Of a stretch of DNA of 22,209 bases, positions 5,890 to 12,897 are shown piece by piece. The stretch spans positions 1 to 22,209 of the forward strand of contig URCT01000031.1 in the NCBI GenBank assembly GCA_900546385.1. The letters run 5' to 3'. Position 1 is the stretch's first letter, and every line of letters begins with the position of its first letter. This DNA is from an uncultured Eubacteriales bacterium (GTDB lineage: Bacteria; Bacillota; Clostridia; Oscillospirales; CAG-382). The notes under the pieces are model-generated. The model was not told where the DNA came from. It saw nothing but the letters and a program-made list of their open reading frames with translations, and ran no database searches. The position numbers and the translations under genes were made by a program.

Positions 5890-5937
5890 AGTGAATTCCG
5901 CTTTAATCTCTGTCGTGGAACTTACTTTGGAAATTCA
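5879..5937. repeat. 14-bp perfect inverted repeat at the edge of the AT-rich island
   Basis: TGAATTTCCAAAGT (5879-5892) is the exact reverse complement of 5924-5937, separated by 31 bp. It marks the point where the toxin-like frame loses its upstream part. No transposase or target duplication is seen. It could be a remnant recombination site or an RNA hairpin. Confidence 0.7.
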
Positions 5938-5983
5938 CTCATTGAAAACTCGTACAAGCCAAATATCTTTTTTGAAATATATC

Positions 5984-6012
5984 TTGAAATCAAGGCTGAC
6001 CTGTGGTATAAT
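5984..6012 (+). promoter_or_regulatory. Promoter of the ybaB-thyX-...-dac operon
   Basis: -35 TTGAAA (5984-5989), 17-nt spacer, perfect -10 TATAAT (6007-6012). The leader to ATG 6068 contains a small GCCGA-AAA-UCGGC hairpin (6030-6042) and an AGAAAGG ribosome site. No other clear promoter is seen before the ten co-directional genes end at 14240. Confidence 0.85.
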
Positions 6013-6067
6013 ACATTTAACTATGATTCGCCGAAAATCGGCACAACAAAGAAAGGTATGATTATAA

Positions 6068-6415
6068 ATGAAAGCAAGACTTCCGAAGGGCATGGGCGGC
6101 GGCCCGCAGAATATGCAGGCCATGATCCGTCAGGCACAGAAAATGCAAGAGGATATGGAAAAACTGCAGGCCGAGTTAGACGAAAAAGAACATGAGGTTT
6201 CGGCCGGCGGCGGTGCCGTAAAGGTGAAGATCCGCGGCAACCGTGAGATCGTATCGCTTGAGCTGTCGGAGGATGTGGTTGATCCGGACGATATCGAAAC
6301 GCTGCAGGATCTGATCATTGCCGCCGTCAACGAAGCCATTAAGACGGTGGACAAGCTCAATTCCGAAGAAATGAACAAGGTGACAGCAGGACTCAATGTC
6401 CCGGGACTGATGTAA
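6068..6415 (+). CDS. ybaB: YbaB/EbfC family nucleoid-associated DNA-binding protein
   Basis: 115 residues. A Gly/Met/Gln-rich N-end (PKGMGGGPQNMQAMIRQAQ) leads into a helix (KMQEDMEKLQAELDEKE, ~25-41). The core VSAGGGAVKVKIRGNREIVSLEL and the ending NKVTAGLNVPGLM follow, all typical of the family at normal length. Members form dimers that bind DNA; in many bacteria ybaB sits between dnaX and recR, which are not here. It is the first gene of the operon and ends 1 nt before thyX, so the two are tightly coupled. Confidence 0.93.
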   Translation: MKARLPKGMGGGPQNMQAMIRQAQKMQEDMEKLQAELDEKEHEVSAGGGAVKVKIRGNREIVSLELSEDVVDPDDIETLQDLIIAAVNEAIKTVDKLNSEEMNKVTAGLNVPGLM

Positions 6416-6416
6416 T

Positions 6417-7167
6417 ATGAAAGTCGAACTTCTCGAATACACGCCCAATCCCGAACGCGTCATCGCGGCGGCGGCCAAGCTTTGCTATTCGGCCGTGGGC
6501 GTGGACGATATCATGGAAAAAATGACGCCGGAAAAGACCGAAAGCTTCATCGAAATGCTCATGACCTTAGGCCATGAAAGCCCGGTGGAGCACGTGTCGT
6601 TTACCTTTGCCATCGAGGGCGTTTCGCGCTCGCTGCTTGCACAGATCACCCGACACCGTATCGCGTCTTTCAGCGTCCAAAGCCAGCGTTATGTGGCCAA
6701 GGACAACTTTGACTATATCATTCCTCCGGCCATCGAAGCCATTCCCGAAGCCAAAAAGCTGTTTATCGAGGCTATGGAGCATGACCGCGAAACCTATAAA
6801 AAGCTCGGTGAACTGCTTGCCGCATCGCATGAAAACTGAGGCCGGAAAAGACCCGAAGGACGCGCAAAAGGCGGCCAAGAAAATGGCCAATGAGGACGCA
6901 CGCTACGTGCTTTCTAACGCCTGCGATACCAAAATCGTCATGACCATGAATGTTCGTTCGCTCTATAACTTTTTTGCGCTCCGGTGCTGCGAACGCGCCC
7001 AATGGGAGATCCGGGCGTTAGCAACCGAAATGTTAAGGCTTGTCAAAGGCGTGTCGCCGGTGCTTTTCAAAAACGCCGGTCCTGCCTGTGTGCGCGGAAA
7101 GTGCGCCGAAGGCGGCATGAGCTGCGGCAAAGCGGCGCAAATACGGGAAAAATTCGCCAATCTTTAA
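6417..7167 (+). pseudogene. thyX: Flavin-dependent thymidylate synthase ThyX, interrupted by a one-base frameshift
   Basis: ThyX makes dTMP from dUMP using FAD, NADPH and methylene-tetrahydrofolate. The first frame (6417-6839, 140 codons) carries the ThyX signature RHRIASFSVQSQRY (79-92) and LGHESPVEHVSF. It then stops at TGA 6837. The remainder continues one frame over (from ~6832 to 7167) with EDARYVLSNACDTKI, MTMNVRSLYNFF, RCCERAQWEIR and AGPACVRGKC, the normal C-terminal half including dUMP/FAD-contacting residues. Removing one A from the AAAA at 6832-6835 would restore a single 249-codon gene of typical family length. The split may be a real inactivating mutation, an assembly error, or less likely recoding. 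Confidence 0.88.
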
Positions 7168-7196
7168 GACGGATGCCGGAAAGAAGCGTGAGAACC

Positions 7197-7931
7197 ATGC
7201 ATATAAAAGATAAAATCTTACTTGACCAAAAAGGTTTGGAGCAACACGGGCCGATTACGATCGTCGCGTTCGGCGACAGCGTCACGCACGGCGCGTTAAA
7301 CGGCGAGATCAACTACGAGACTGTGTACTGGAACCGCTTGCGGAAGAAGATTCTCGATGTGCGTAATTACGTGCCGGTCAATGTCATCAATGCCGGGATT
7401 GGCGGGATTACGGCTTCCGGCTCGCTCGGACGCATCGAAAGCCAAGTGCTTGCGCACAGGCCGGATTTAATCATCGTCTGCTTCGGCTTGAACGACGTGA
7501 ACGACTCGTTGGAGCGGTATCTTTCTGCTTTGCGGACGATTTTTGAGAAATGTCTTGCAAGCGGCGCGGATGTCATCTTTATGACGCCGAATATGCTCAA
7601 CACCTATGTCGCACCCGATACGCCGAGAGAGCACCTTGCCTATGCGGCTGTCACGGCCAAGTATCAAACCGAAGGCCGCATGGATCTGTATATGGAATCC
7701 GCCGTCCGTTTGGCGGAAGAAATGGGCGTTCCGGTCTGCGACTGCTACGCAAAGTGGAAAAAGCTTGCCGAAACCGAAGATACGACCATGCTTCTTATCA
7801 ACCGTATCAATCATCCGACACCGGAAATGCATGAACTGTTTGCCGAGAGCCTTTTTCGGATGCTGTTTCCGGAAAAACCTGCGGCTGTACCCGAAAACGC
7901 AAGCACCATGCATGAAAGTGCCGTGCAATAA
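7197..7931 (+). CDS. SGNH/GDSL-family hydrolase
   Basis: 244 residues from ATG 7197. Block I is IVAFGDSVTHGA with nucleophile Ser28. Block II is INAGIGG (65-70), block III is CFGLND (95-100), and a C-terminal INHPTPEMH supplies the likely catalytic His206. The usual Asp three residues before that His is not evident (Arg203 is there), so the triad may be incomplete or arranged differently. No signal peptide: a cytoplasmic esterase or acylhydrolase acting on an unknown ester. The ribosome site is weak (GGAAAG, ~14 nt). An in-frame ATG at 7173 would add eight residues and is less likely. It begins 29 nt after thyX. Confidence 0.85.
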   Translation: MHIKDKILLDQKGLEQHGPITIVAFGDSVTHGALNGEINYETVYWNRLRKKILDVRNYVPVNVINAGIGGITASGSLGRIESQVLAHRPDLIIVCFGLNDVNDSLERYLSALRTIFEKCLASGADVIFMTPNMLNTYVAPDTPREHLAYAAVTAKYQTEGRMDLYMESAVRLAEEMGVPVCDCYAKWKKLAETEDTTMLLINRINHPTPEMHELFAESLFRMLFPEKPAAVPENASTMHESAVQ

Positions 7932-7958
7932 CATCAATAGGAAAGAGAGAATCCTTTC

Positions 7959-8654
7959 ATGGGATACTTACTCACCATCGAAGCACCCGACGCTTCGGGA
8001 AAATCCACGCAGAGCGACCTGCTTTGCCGAAAATTAAAGGAACGCGGCATACCGGTTTACGAACACCGCTTTCCCAATTACGGAAGCAATGCCTGCAAAC
8101 CGGCTGAGGACTATCTTGCCGGCAAGCTCGGCAGCGATCCGGCCGATACGAGCGCATATGCGGCGTCGGTGCTTTTCGCCGTGGATCGGTATTTTTCCTA
8201 CCGCACGGAGTGGAAAAAGGAGCTTGACCGGGCGGACAGCGTCGTCCTTCTTGACCGCTATACCACCTCGAACGCCATTCATCAGCTTGCCAAAATTTCG
8301 GATGCATCCGAACGAGTGGCGTTTCTCGACTGGCTGTACGACTTCGAATTCGGCAAGCTTGCGCTGCCGGTGCCTGACGACACGATCTTTTTGGATGTGC
8401 CGCCGGAGGTGTCGTTTGCCTTAATGAAAAAACGCGCCGAAGCCGATAAAGCCCATTTTACCGACATTCACGAAGCCAATAAAGACTATCTTGTGCAGTG
8501 CTATGAGGCGGCACGCTTTGCGGCCTCTTCCAAAAACTGGCATACGGTTGCCTGCACCCGAAACGGCGTTATGCGGCCGATAAACGATATCGGCGATGAA
8601 ATATTTGCGTATGTTTCGGAAAGAATAAACGAAAAACGAAAGGAATCCGAATAA
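7959..8654 (+). CDS. tmk: Thymidylate kinase (dTMP kinase)
   Basis: 231 residues. The P-loop is EAPDASGKST (8-17), a variant of the usual E-G-x-D-G-S-G-K form. VVLLDRYTTSNA (95-106) supplies the DRY motif and substrate-binding residues. TIFLDVPPEVSF and KKRAE are the LID-region counterparts. The enzyme phosphorylates dTMP to dTDP, directly downstream of ThyX's product, which fits sharing an operon with thyX. Length is normal. GGAAAGAGAG precedes ATG 7959. It ends 3 nt before the next gene. Confidence 0.9.
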   Translation: MGYLLTIEAPDASGKSTQSDLLCRKLKERGIPVYEHRFPNYGSNACKPAEDYLAGKLGSDPADTSAYAASVLFAVDRYFSYRTEWKKELDRADSVVLLDRYTTSNAIHQLAKISDASERVAFLDWLYDFEFGKLALPVPDDTIFLDVPPEVSFALMKKRAEADKAHFTDIHEANKDYLVQCYEAARFAASSKNWHTVACTRNGVMRPINDIGDEIFAYVSERINEKRKESE

Positions 8655-8657
8655 ATC

Positions 8658-9569
8658 ATGCTGTCCTTCTCCTCGGTCGAAACGCTTGACCGGCTTTCCT
8701 ACCGCGCTCATGTCAAAGAAAGTGGATTTTTTACCAAAAGCTGCGAATATGCCTATGCCAACATCTATGCATGGACGGCCATGTATCAGACAAAATGGGC
8801 AAGCGGCGGAGGAAGCATGTATTTTCGAATGCGGCATGAGGACGAGGACTATTTTCTGTGTCCCGTCACTTCTCTTTCAAATTTTGAAAATGCGCTTGCC
8901 GTGTTGACGGAATACGAAAAAAAACGCGGCAGGGAAACCTTGAATTTTGTCTGCCTGCCGAAGGATTTCGCCGAAAAGCTGAAAGAGCTTCGTCCGGAGG
9001 TCACCCTCGAAGAAAACCGCGATGGCGCGGACTATCTGTACGAGAGGGAAAAGCTGGCCTCTTTTTCCGGCAAGGCTTTGCACGCCAAAAAGAACCATAA
9101 AAACCGCTTTTTGGCGTTATACGGCGATTCTTATGAATACCGCGTGATGACGCCGGACGATGTGCCGCTCTGCAAGGCGTTTAACGAAAAATGGTATGCC
9201 GCCAACCGCGCGTATACCGATTTTGAGTTTTCCAACGAACACATTGCCACGACCAAGTTACTCGATCATTTCGAAAGCTTAGGACTTGTGGGCGGACTTA
9301 TCTTTGTCGGCGGCGAACTGCGCGCCTATACGCTTGCGTCGGATAATTACGACGGTGCGGACACGCTCGACGTTCACACGGAAAAGGGCGATTATGATAC
9401 GGTCGGCGTGTATCCGACGGTCTGCTCGGAGTTTTTGCTCCACAGCGGCAGCGCGTACCGGTATGTCAACCGCGAGGATGACGTGGGCGATGAGGGCTTG
9501 CGGCAGTCGAAGCTGTCGTACAAGCCGGTCGCCATGGAAGAAAAATTTAACGCAACATTGATGCTCTGA
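8658..9569 (+). CDS. DUF2156/phosphatidylglycerol lysyltransferase C-terminal domain-like protein (GNAT fold)
   Basis: 303 residues, soluble, with no transmembrane flippase region. The overall pattern matches LPG-synthase C-terminal/DUF2156 proteins: CEYAYANIYAWTAMYQTKWA near the N-end, KKNHKNRFLALYGD in the middle, then a second acetyltransferase-like half with LGLVGGLIFVGGELRAYTL and a C-terminal YRYVNREDDVGDEGLRQSK. The last motif (NREDDxGDxGLRxSK) is highly characteristic. Full-length MprF makes lysyl-phosphatidylglycerol; the substrate of stand-alone forms is not established. AAAGGAA lies 13 nt before ATG. Confidence 0.85.
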   Translation: MLSFSSVETLDRLSYRAHVKESGFFTKSCEYAYANIYAWTAMYQTKWASGGGSMYFRMRHEDEDYFLCPVTSLSNFENALAVLTEYEKKRGRETLNFVCLPKDFAEKLKELRPEVTLEENRDGADYLYEREKLASFSGKALHAKKNHKNRFLALYGDSYEYRVMTPDDVPLCKAFNEKWYAANRAYTDFEFSNEHIATTKLLDHFESLGLVGGLIFVGGELRAYTLASDNYDGADTLDVHTEKGDYDTVGVYPTVCSEFLLHSGSAYRYVNREDDVGDEGLRQSKLSYKPVAMEEKFNATLML

Positions 9570-9608
9570 CAGGCGAAACATTTCGCCGTCCGAATGGGAG
9601 GTTGTTTT

Positions 9609-10157
9609 ATGGTCTATGTATTTCTTGCCGATGGCTTTGAGGAGATCGAAGCGTTGACACAGGTGGATTATCTGCGCCGTGCCGGCATTGATGTCAAAAC
9701 GTGCGGCATCGGAAAAATGCTTGTCGTCGGCTCAAAGAGAATCGGCGTGCAGGCGGATATGCCGCTCGAGGACGTAACGCTCGACAACGCGGATATGCTC
9801 ATTCTGCCGGGAGGCCTTGGCGGCGTGAAAGGCATCTCGGAAAGTGCGCGCGCCATGCAGCTCATTCGCGAAGCCTATGCTAAGGGCATTCGGATATCCG
9901 CCATTTGTGCCGCTCCGACGATTTTGGCCAAATTAGGCCTTTTGAAGGGCAAAAAATGCGTGTGCTATCCGGATATGCTTTGCGAACTGGAAAAGGGCGG
10001 CGCGGTCGTTTGTGCCGACAGCGCAGTTGTCTGCGACGGATTGTTTATCACGGCGAAAGCGGCCGGCGCGTCGGAGGAATTTGCGTTTGCCATCATTGAG
10101 GCTTTGAAAAGCAAAGCGGCGGCCTTGAACGTGAAGGAGTCTATCTGTGCGCGATAG
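9609..10157 (+). CDS. DJ-1/PfpI family protein
   Basis: 182 residues from ATG 9609, preferred over ATG 9594 because GGGAGG (9596-9601) sits 7 nt before it. The DJ-1 hallmarks are LADGFEEIEA at the N-end, ADMLILPGGLGG (61-72) and the nucleophile elbow ISAICAAPTILAKLG with Cys100. Members act as deglycase/glyoxalase-type or chaperone-like stress proteins; the actual substrate is uncertain. It overlaps the next gene by 11 bases, so translation is coupled. Confidence 0.92.
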   Translation: MVYVFLADGFEEIEALTQVDYLRRAGIDVKTCGIGKMLVVGSKRIGVQADMPLEDVTLDNADMLILPGGLGGVKGISESARAMQLIREAYAKGIRISAICAAPTILAKLGLLKGKKCVCYPDMLCELEKGGAVVCADSAVVCDGLFITAKAAGASEEFAFAIIEALKSKAAALNVKESICAR

Positions 10158-10758
10158 CAGTCGATGCGTTTCGGAAAAACGCGCCGAAAAGAAACGTATG
10201 CGGCAGGCGTATAAAGCCATCCGGGAGGGCCTTTTGCCGGAGGATAAAGCACGCTTTGATGCGTGTATCGAAAAAGCACTTCTTGACAGCATGAGCGTGC
10301 GGTATTCCGGAAAGATCCTTGCGTATGCATCGCTTGCGAGTGAGGTCGATACAATAAGCTTTTGCCGCAGCGTGCTTGCCTGCGGACGTGAACTGTATCT
10401 GCCGAAAAGCTATCCGGGCGGCATTATGCGCTTTTTTGCCGTCGGCAGCCTTGATGAATTGGAAAAGGGCGCATTCGGCGTGCTTGAACCGCGTGAAGCG
10501 GCAAACGAGTATGTACCGAGCACGCAAAAGCCGGATCTCTGCTTGGTGCCGGGCATTTGTTTTGATGTGTATGGCTATCGGATCGGCTACGGAAAAGGCA
10601 ATTACGATCGCTTTTTAGCACACTTTACCGGCGTTGCGATGGGACTTGCCTATGAGGCGTGCGTCTGCCGCGACGCGCTTCCGATCGAAAAACGTACCGA
10701 TAAACCCGTTGATTTTATTGTGACCGAAAAGGGGATAAACAAACGTGTCTGCCCGTAA
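10147..10758 (+). CDS. 5-formyltetrahydrofolate cyclo-ligase (MTHFS)
   Basis: 203 residues starting at GTG 10147, with AAGGAG 7 nt upstream inside the previous gene. The diagnostic C-terminal motif PGICFDVYGYRIGYGKGNYD (135-154) followed by RFL binds ATP and folate. The basic N-end (KRAEKKRMRQAYKAIR) is also typical. The enzyme converts 5-formyl-THF and ATP to 5,10-methenyl-THF, returning stored folate to the one-carbon pool that ThyX draws on. It overlaps the downstream CPBP gene by 14 bases. Confidence 0.93.
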   Translation: MRDSSRCVSEKRAEKKRMRQAYKAIREGLLPEDKARFDACIEKALLDSMSVRYSGKILAYASLASEVDTISFCRSVLACGRELYLPKSYPGGIMRFFAVGSLDELEKGAFGVLEPREAANEYVPSTQKPDLCLVPGICFDVYGYRIGYGKGNYDRFLAHFTGVAMGLAYEACVCRDALPIEKRTDKPVDFIVTEKGINKRVCP

Positions 10759-11902
10759 AAAACGCGTGAGCTTTGACGAATTGGATGTCAATCCTTCGTA
10801 TGTCGGCGAAGACAAAGACTCTTCGCCGGAATCCGAAAATAACGAAGAAAAGCCAAAAAAACAGCGGATCTATGCCTTTCGCCCGGCAAAAAAGAGAGTC
10901 GATGAAACCGATTCCAAGGTCTATGCCGTCGGCTTTATCCCTGTGTATGTCGTATTTGCCGTGTGCTTTGCATTGGCGGCCTTCCTTTTTGTTTTGTACC
11001 GTCAAGGGCTGTTTCAAAGCCTTTCCGAGCGACAGCACGCACTTTTGTATGCGTTTTTTCCGTGCGTGATTTTTCTTGTTCCGTCCATTATTTATGTGTT
11101 TGCCGTGCGGAAAGAGGGCTTTGCCGGTCTGCACGTCCACCGGTTTTCACCGGCGTTTGCGACCTTTCTGTTTTTGAGTCTTGCCCTCATGATCGCGGCT
11201 GTGGCGGCTGAAAAATTTTCGCTTGCCTGCTTTTTTTCAGGCCTTGCCGTGCGTGAGCCGGTGCGGCTTTCGTTTCAAAACGATTTTTTGATAAATCTGA
11301 TTTTGTATGTCATCGTTCCGGTCGTGTGTGAAGAGCTGTTTTTCCGCGGCGTCTTGCAGACGGCACTTTCGGAGGCGGCAGGCGGCTTTGCAGGCATCAC
11401 GGTTTCGGCACTTGCGTATGCGCTCATCTATTTTGATTTGGCAGGGTTCCCTGTATATTTGACGGTTGGCGTGCTATCCGGCATTTTGAGGCACGTCTGC
11501 GGTTCGGTCGTTCCGGGAATGCTTGTCCACGCCGTCTTTCGGTTTGTGTCGCTTACCTTTTCGGCACAGCTTTCGTTTATCGCGTCGGAACGCGCCGGCG
11601 GCTATTTTGTGCTGGTTGTGCTGGTGTTAGCCGTGTTTGTGTTTTTGCTATTCTATCTGAAAAGCTTGGAAATTGTATGTACCAAAAAGGCGGTATCGGT
11701 GCTTGTCATGCAAAACGATACGCAAAAAGCGGAAAATGACCGGCAAACACCGGCAGAAAGCGAAAACCTTGTGGTTTTCCGTTCCAAGCCGTTTCGGCTG
11801 ACAGCCGAGACCGGCTATACGTTCCATAAATTCTGGCGCGTGCTGTTTTCACCGGCACTGATTTTGGCGTTTGTGGCGTATGGTTTAATTCTGTTTTTGT
11901 GA
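10745..11902 (+). CDS. CPBP-family intramembrane protease-like protein (CAAX/Abi), possibly altered active site
   Basis: 385 residues starting at GTG 10745 (AAGGGG upstream). Residues 1-58 are a charged cytosolic tail. Membrane helices follow at about 60-85, 100-121, 137-165, 180-195, 215-245 and 285-310. CEELFFRG (195-202) is the Glu-Glu-x-x-x-Arg motif of CPBP glutamic proteases, and LVHAVFRF (260-267) supplies the last conserved His. The middle motif, normally F-x-x-x-H, reads YALIYFDL (225-232) without a His. About 65 cytosolic residues follow the membrane region before a last hydrophobic segment at the C-end. The enzyme may be impaired or act as a membrane scaffold. Confidence 0.85.
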   Translation: MSARKKRVSFDELDVNPSYVGEDKDSSPESENNEEKPKKQRIYAFRPAKKRVDETDSKVYAVGFIPVYVVFAVCFALAAFLFVLYRQGLFQSLSERQHALLYAFFPCVIFLVPSIIYVFAVRKEGFAGLHVHRFSPAFATFLFLSLALMIAAVAAEKFSLACFFSGLAVREPVRLSFQNDFLINLILYVIVPVVCEELFFRGVLQTALSEAAGGFAGITVSALAYALIYFDLAGFPVYLTVGVLSGILRHVCGSVVPGMLVHAVFRFVSLTFSAQLSFIASERAGGYFVLVVLVLAVFVFLLFYLKSLEIVCTKKAVSVLVMQNDTQKAENDRQTPAESENLVVFRSKPFRLTAETGYTFHKFWRVLFSPALILAFVAYGLILFL

Positions 11903-11940
11903 GAGTTCGCGTCGGAAAGCGGCGCGATTTGTGAGGAACT

Positions 11941-12897
11941 ATGGAGATAATTCGAAGCGGCGCGTGCTTATCCGAACCAAACGTGTTGGCACTCGGCGAT
12001 TTTGACGGCGTCCACTTGGGACACCGAAAACTGCTTGAAACGACGGTACGTCTTGCGGCGGCTATCGGCGGAAGGGCAGGCGTATATACCTTTCGCATCA
12101 ACACCAAAAAAATGCTCGGCGCGAAGGATTTTTCGCTTTTGACCACCGATGCCGAAAAAAACGAATTGTTTGCGGCAGCGCGCGTCGATTTTGTCTGTGC
12201 GGACGACTTTGAAGCGGTGAAGGATTTTTCGCCCGAAGAATTTTGTGCGTATTTGACGAAGCGTTTTGCACCGCGTGCCGTGGTGTGCGGCGAAAACTTT
12301 ACATTCGGCAAAAATGCGTCGGCCGGAAGCGATTCCCTGCGCCGCCTTATGGGCACATATGGCTGCAAGGTCGAGATCGTGCCGAGCGTTGTGCTTGACG
12401 GTGTTTGCGTTTCCTCCACCGAGGTGCGCCGTTTGATTGCCGACGGTGATATGGAAAAAGCGCGCCGCTTTCTCGGCTATGATTATTTTATCCGCACCAA
12501 GGTGGTGCACGGCGCAGAGCTTGGGCGAAAACTCGGTTTTCCGACGGTCAATCAGTTGGAATACAGCGGCAAAGCCGTGCCGAAATTCGGCGTGTATGCG
12601 TGCCTTTGCCATGTGGACGGAAACTGTTTTCCGGGCGTGGTCAATGTCGGTGTGCGTCCGACCGTATCGGCCGGGATCTCCCATCCGCCGGTGGTTTTCG
12701 AAACGCATATTCTTGATTTCAAAGAGGATTTGTACGGCCGTGATATCACGGTTTCGTTCTGCAAAATGCTGCGCCCGGAAAAGAAATTTGCGTCTTTGGA
12801 CGAATTGCAGGCCAATGTTTTGAAAAATATCGATCAAACAAGAGCCTATTTTCAAGAACATCCGGAGCTTTTACGGGATGAGGAGGGTCGGCTGTGA
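11941..12897 (+). CDS. ribF: Bifunctional riboflavin kinase / FAD synthetase
   Basis: 318 residues. The N-terminal FAD synthetase half has LALGDFDGVHLGHRKLL (16-32) and VSSTEVRRLI (157-166). The C-terminal riboflavin kinase half has GRKLGFPTVN (195-204) and GVVNVGVRPTV. It converts riboflavin to FMN and FMN to FAD. ThyX in the same operon needs FAD, so the context is functionally sensible. No FMN riboswitch is seen in the 38-nt gap before it. GAGGAA precedes ATG 11941. Its TGA overlaps the GTG start of the next gene (GTGA). Confidence 0.95.
   Translation: MEIIRSGACLSEPNVLALGDFDGVHLGHRKLLETTVRLAAAIGGRAGVYTFRINTKKMLGAKDFSLLTTDAEKNELFAAARVDFVCADDFEAVKDFSPEEFCAYLTKRFAPRAVVCGENFTFGKNASAGSDSLRRLMGTYGCKVEIVPSVVLDGVCVSSTEVRRLIADGDMEKARRFLGYDYFIRTKVVHGAELGRKLGFPTVNQLEYSGKAVPKFGVYACLCHVDGNCFPGVVNVGVRPTVSAGISHPPVVFETHILDFKEDLYGRDITVSFCKMLRPEKKFASLDELQANVLKNIDQTRAYFQEHPELLRDEEGRL

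Noticed and set aside
6829..6840. Programmed +1 frameshifting to produce full-length ThyX.
   Set aside because: There is no slow-codon or Shine-Dalgarno-like stimulator before the TGA, and ThyX is not known to use recoding. A mutation or sequence error at the A4 run is simpler.
11903..11940. An FMN riboswitch ahead of ribF.
   Set aside because: The gap is only 38 nt and shows none of the conserved RFN stems; ribF is deep inside the operon.
11968..12861. A 297-codon open frame on the minus strand.
   Set aside because: It is the antisense shadow of ribF, whose product has clear family motifs over its full length; the minus frame resembles no protein.
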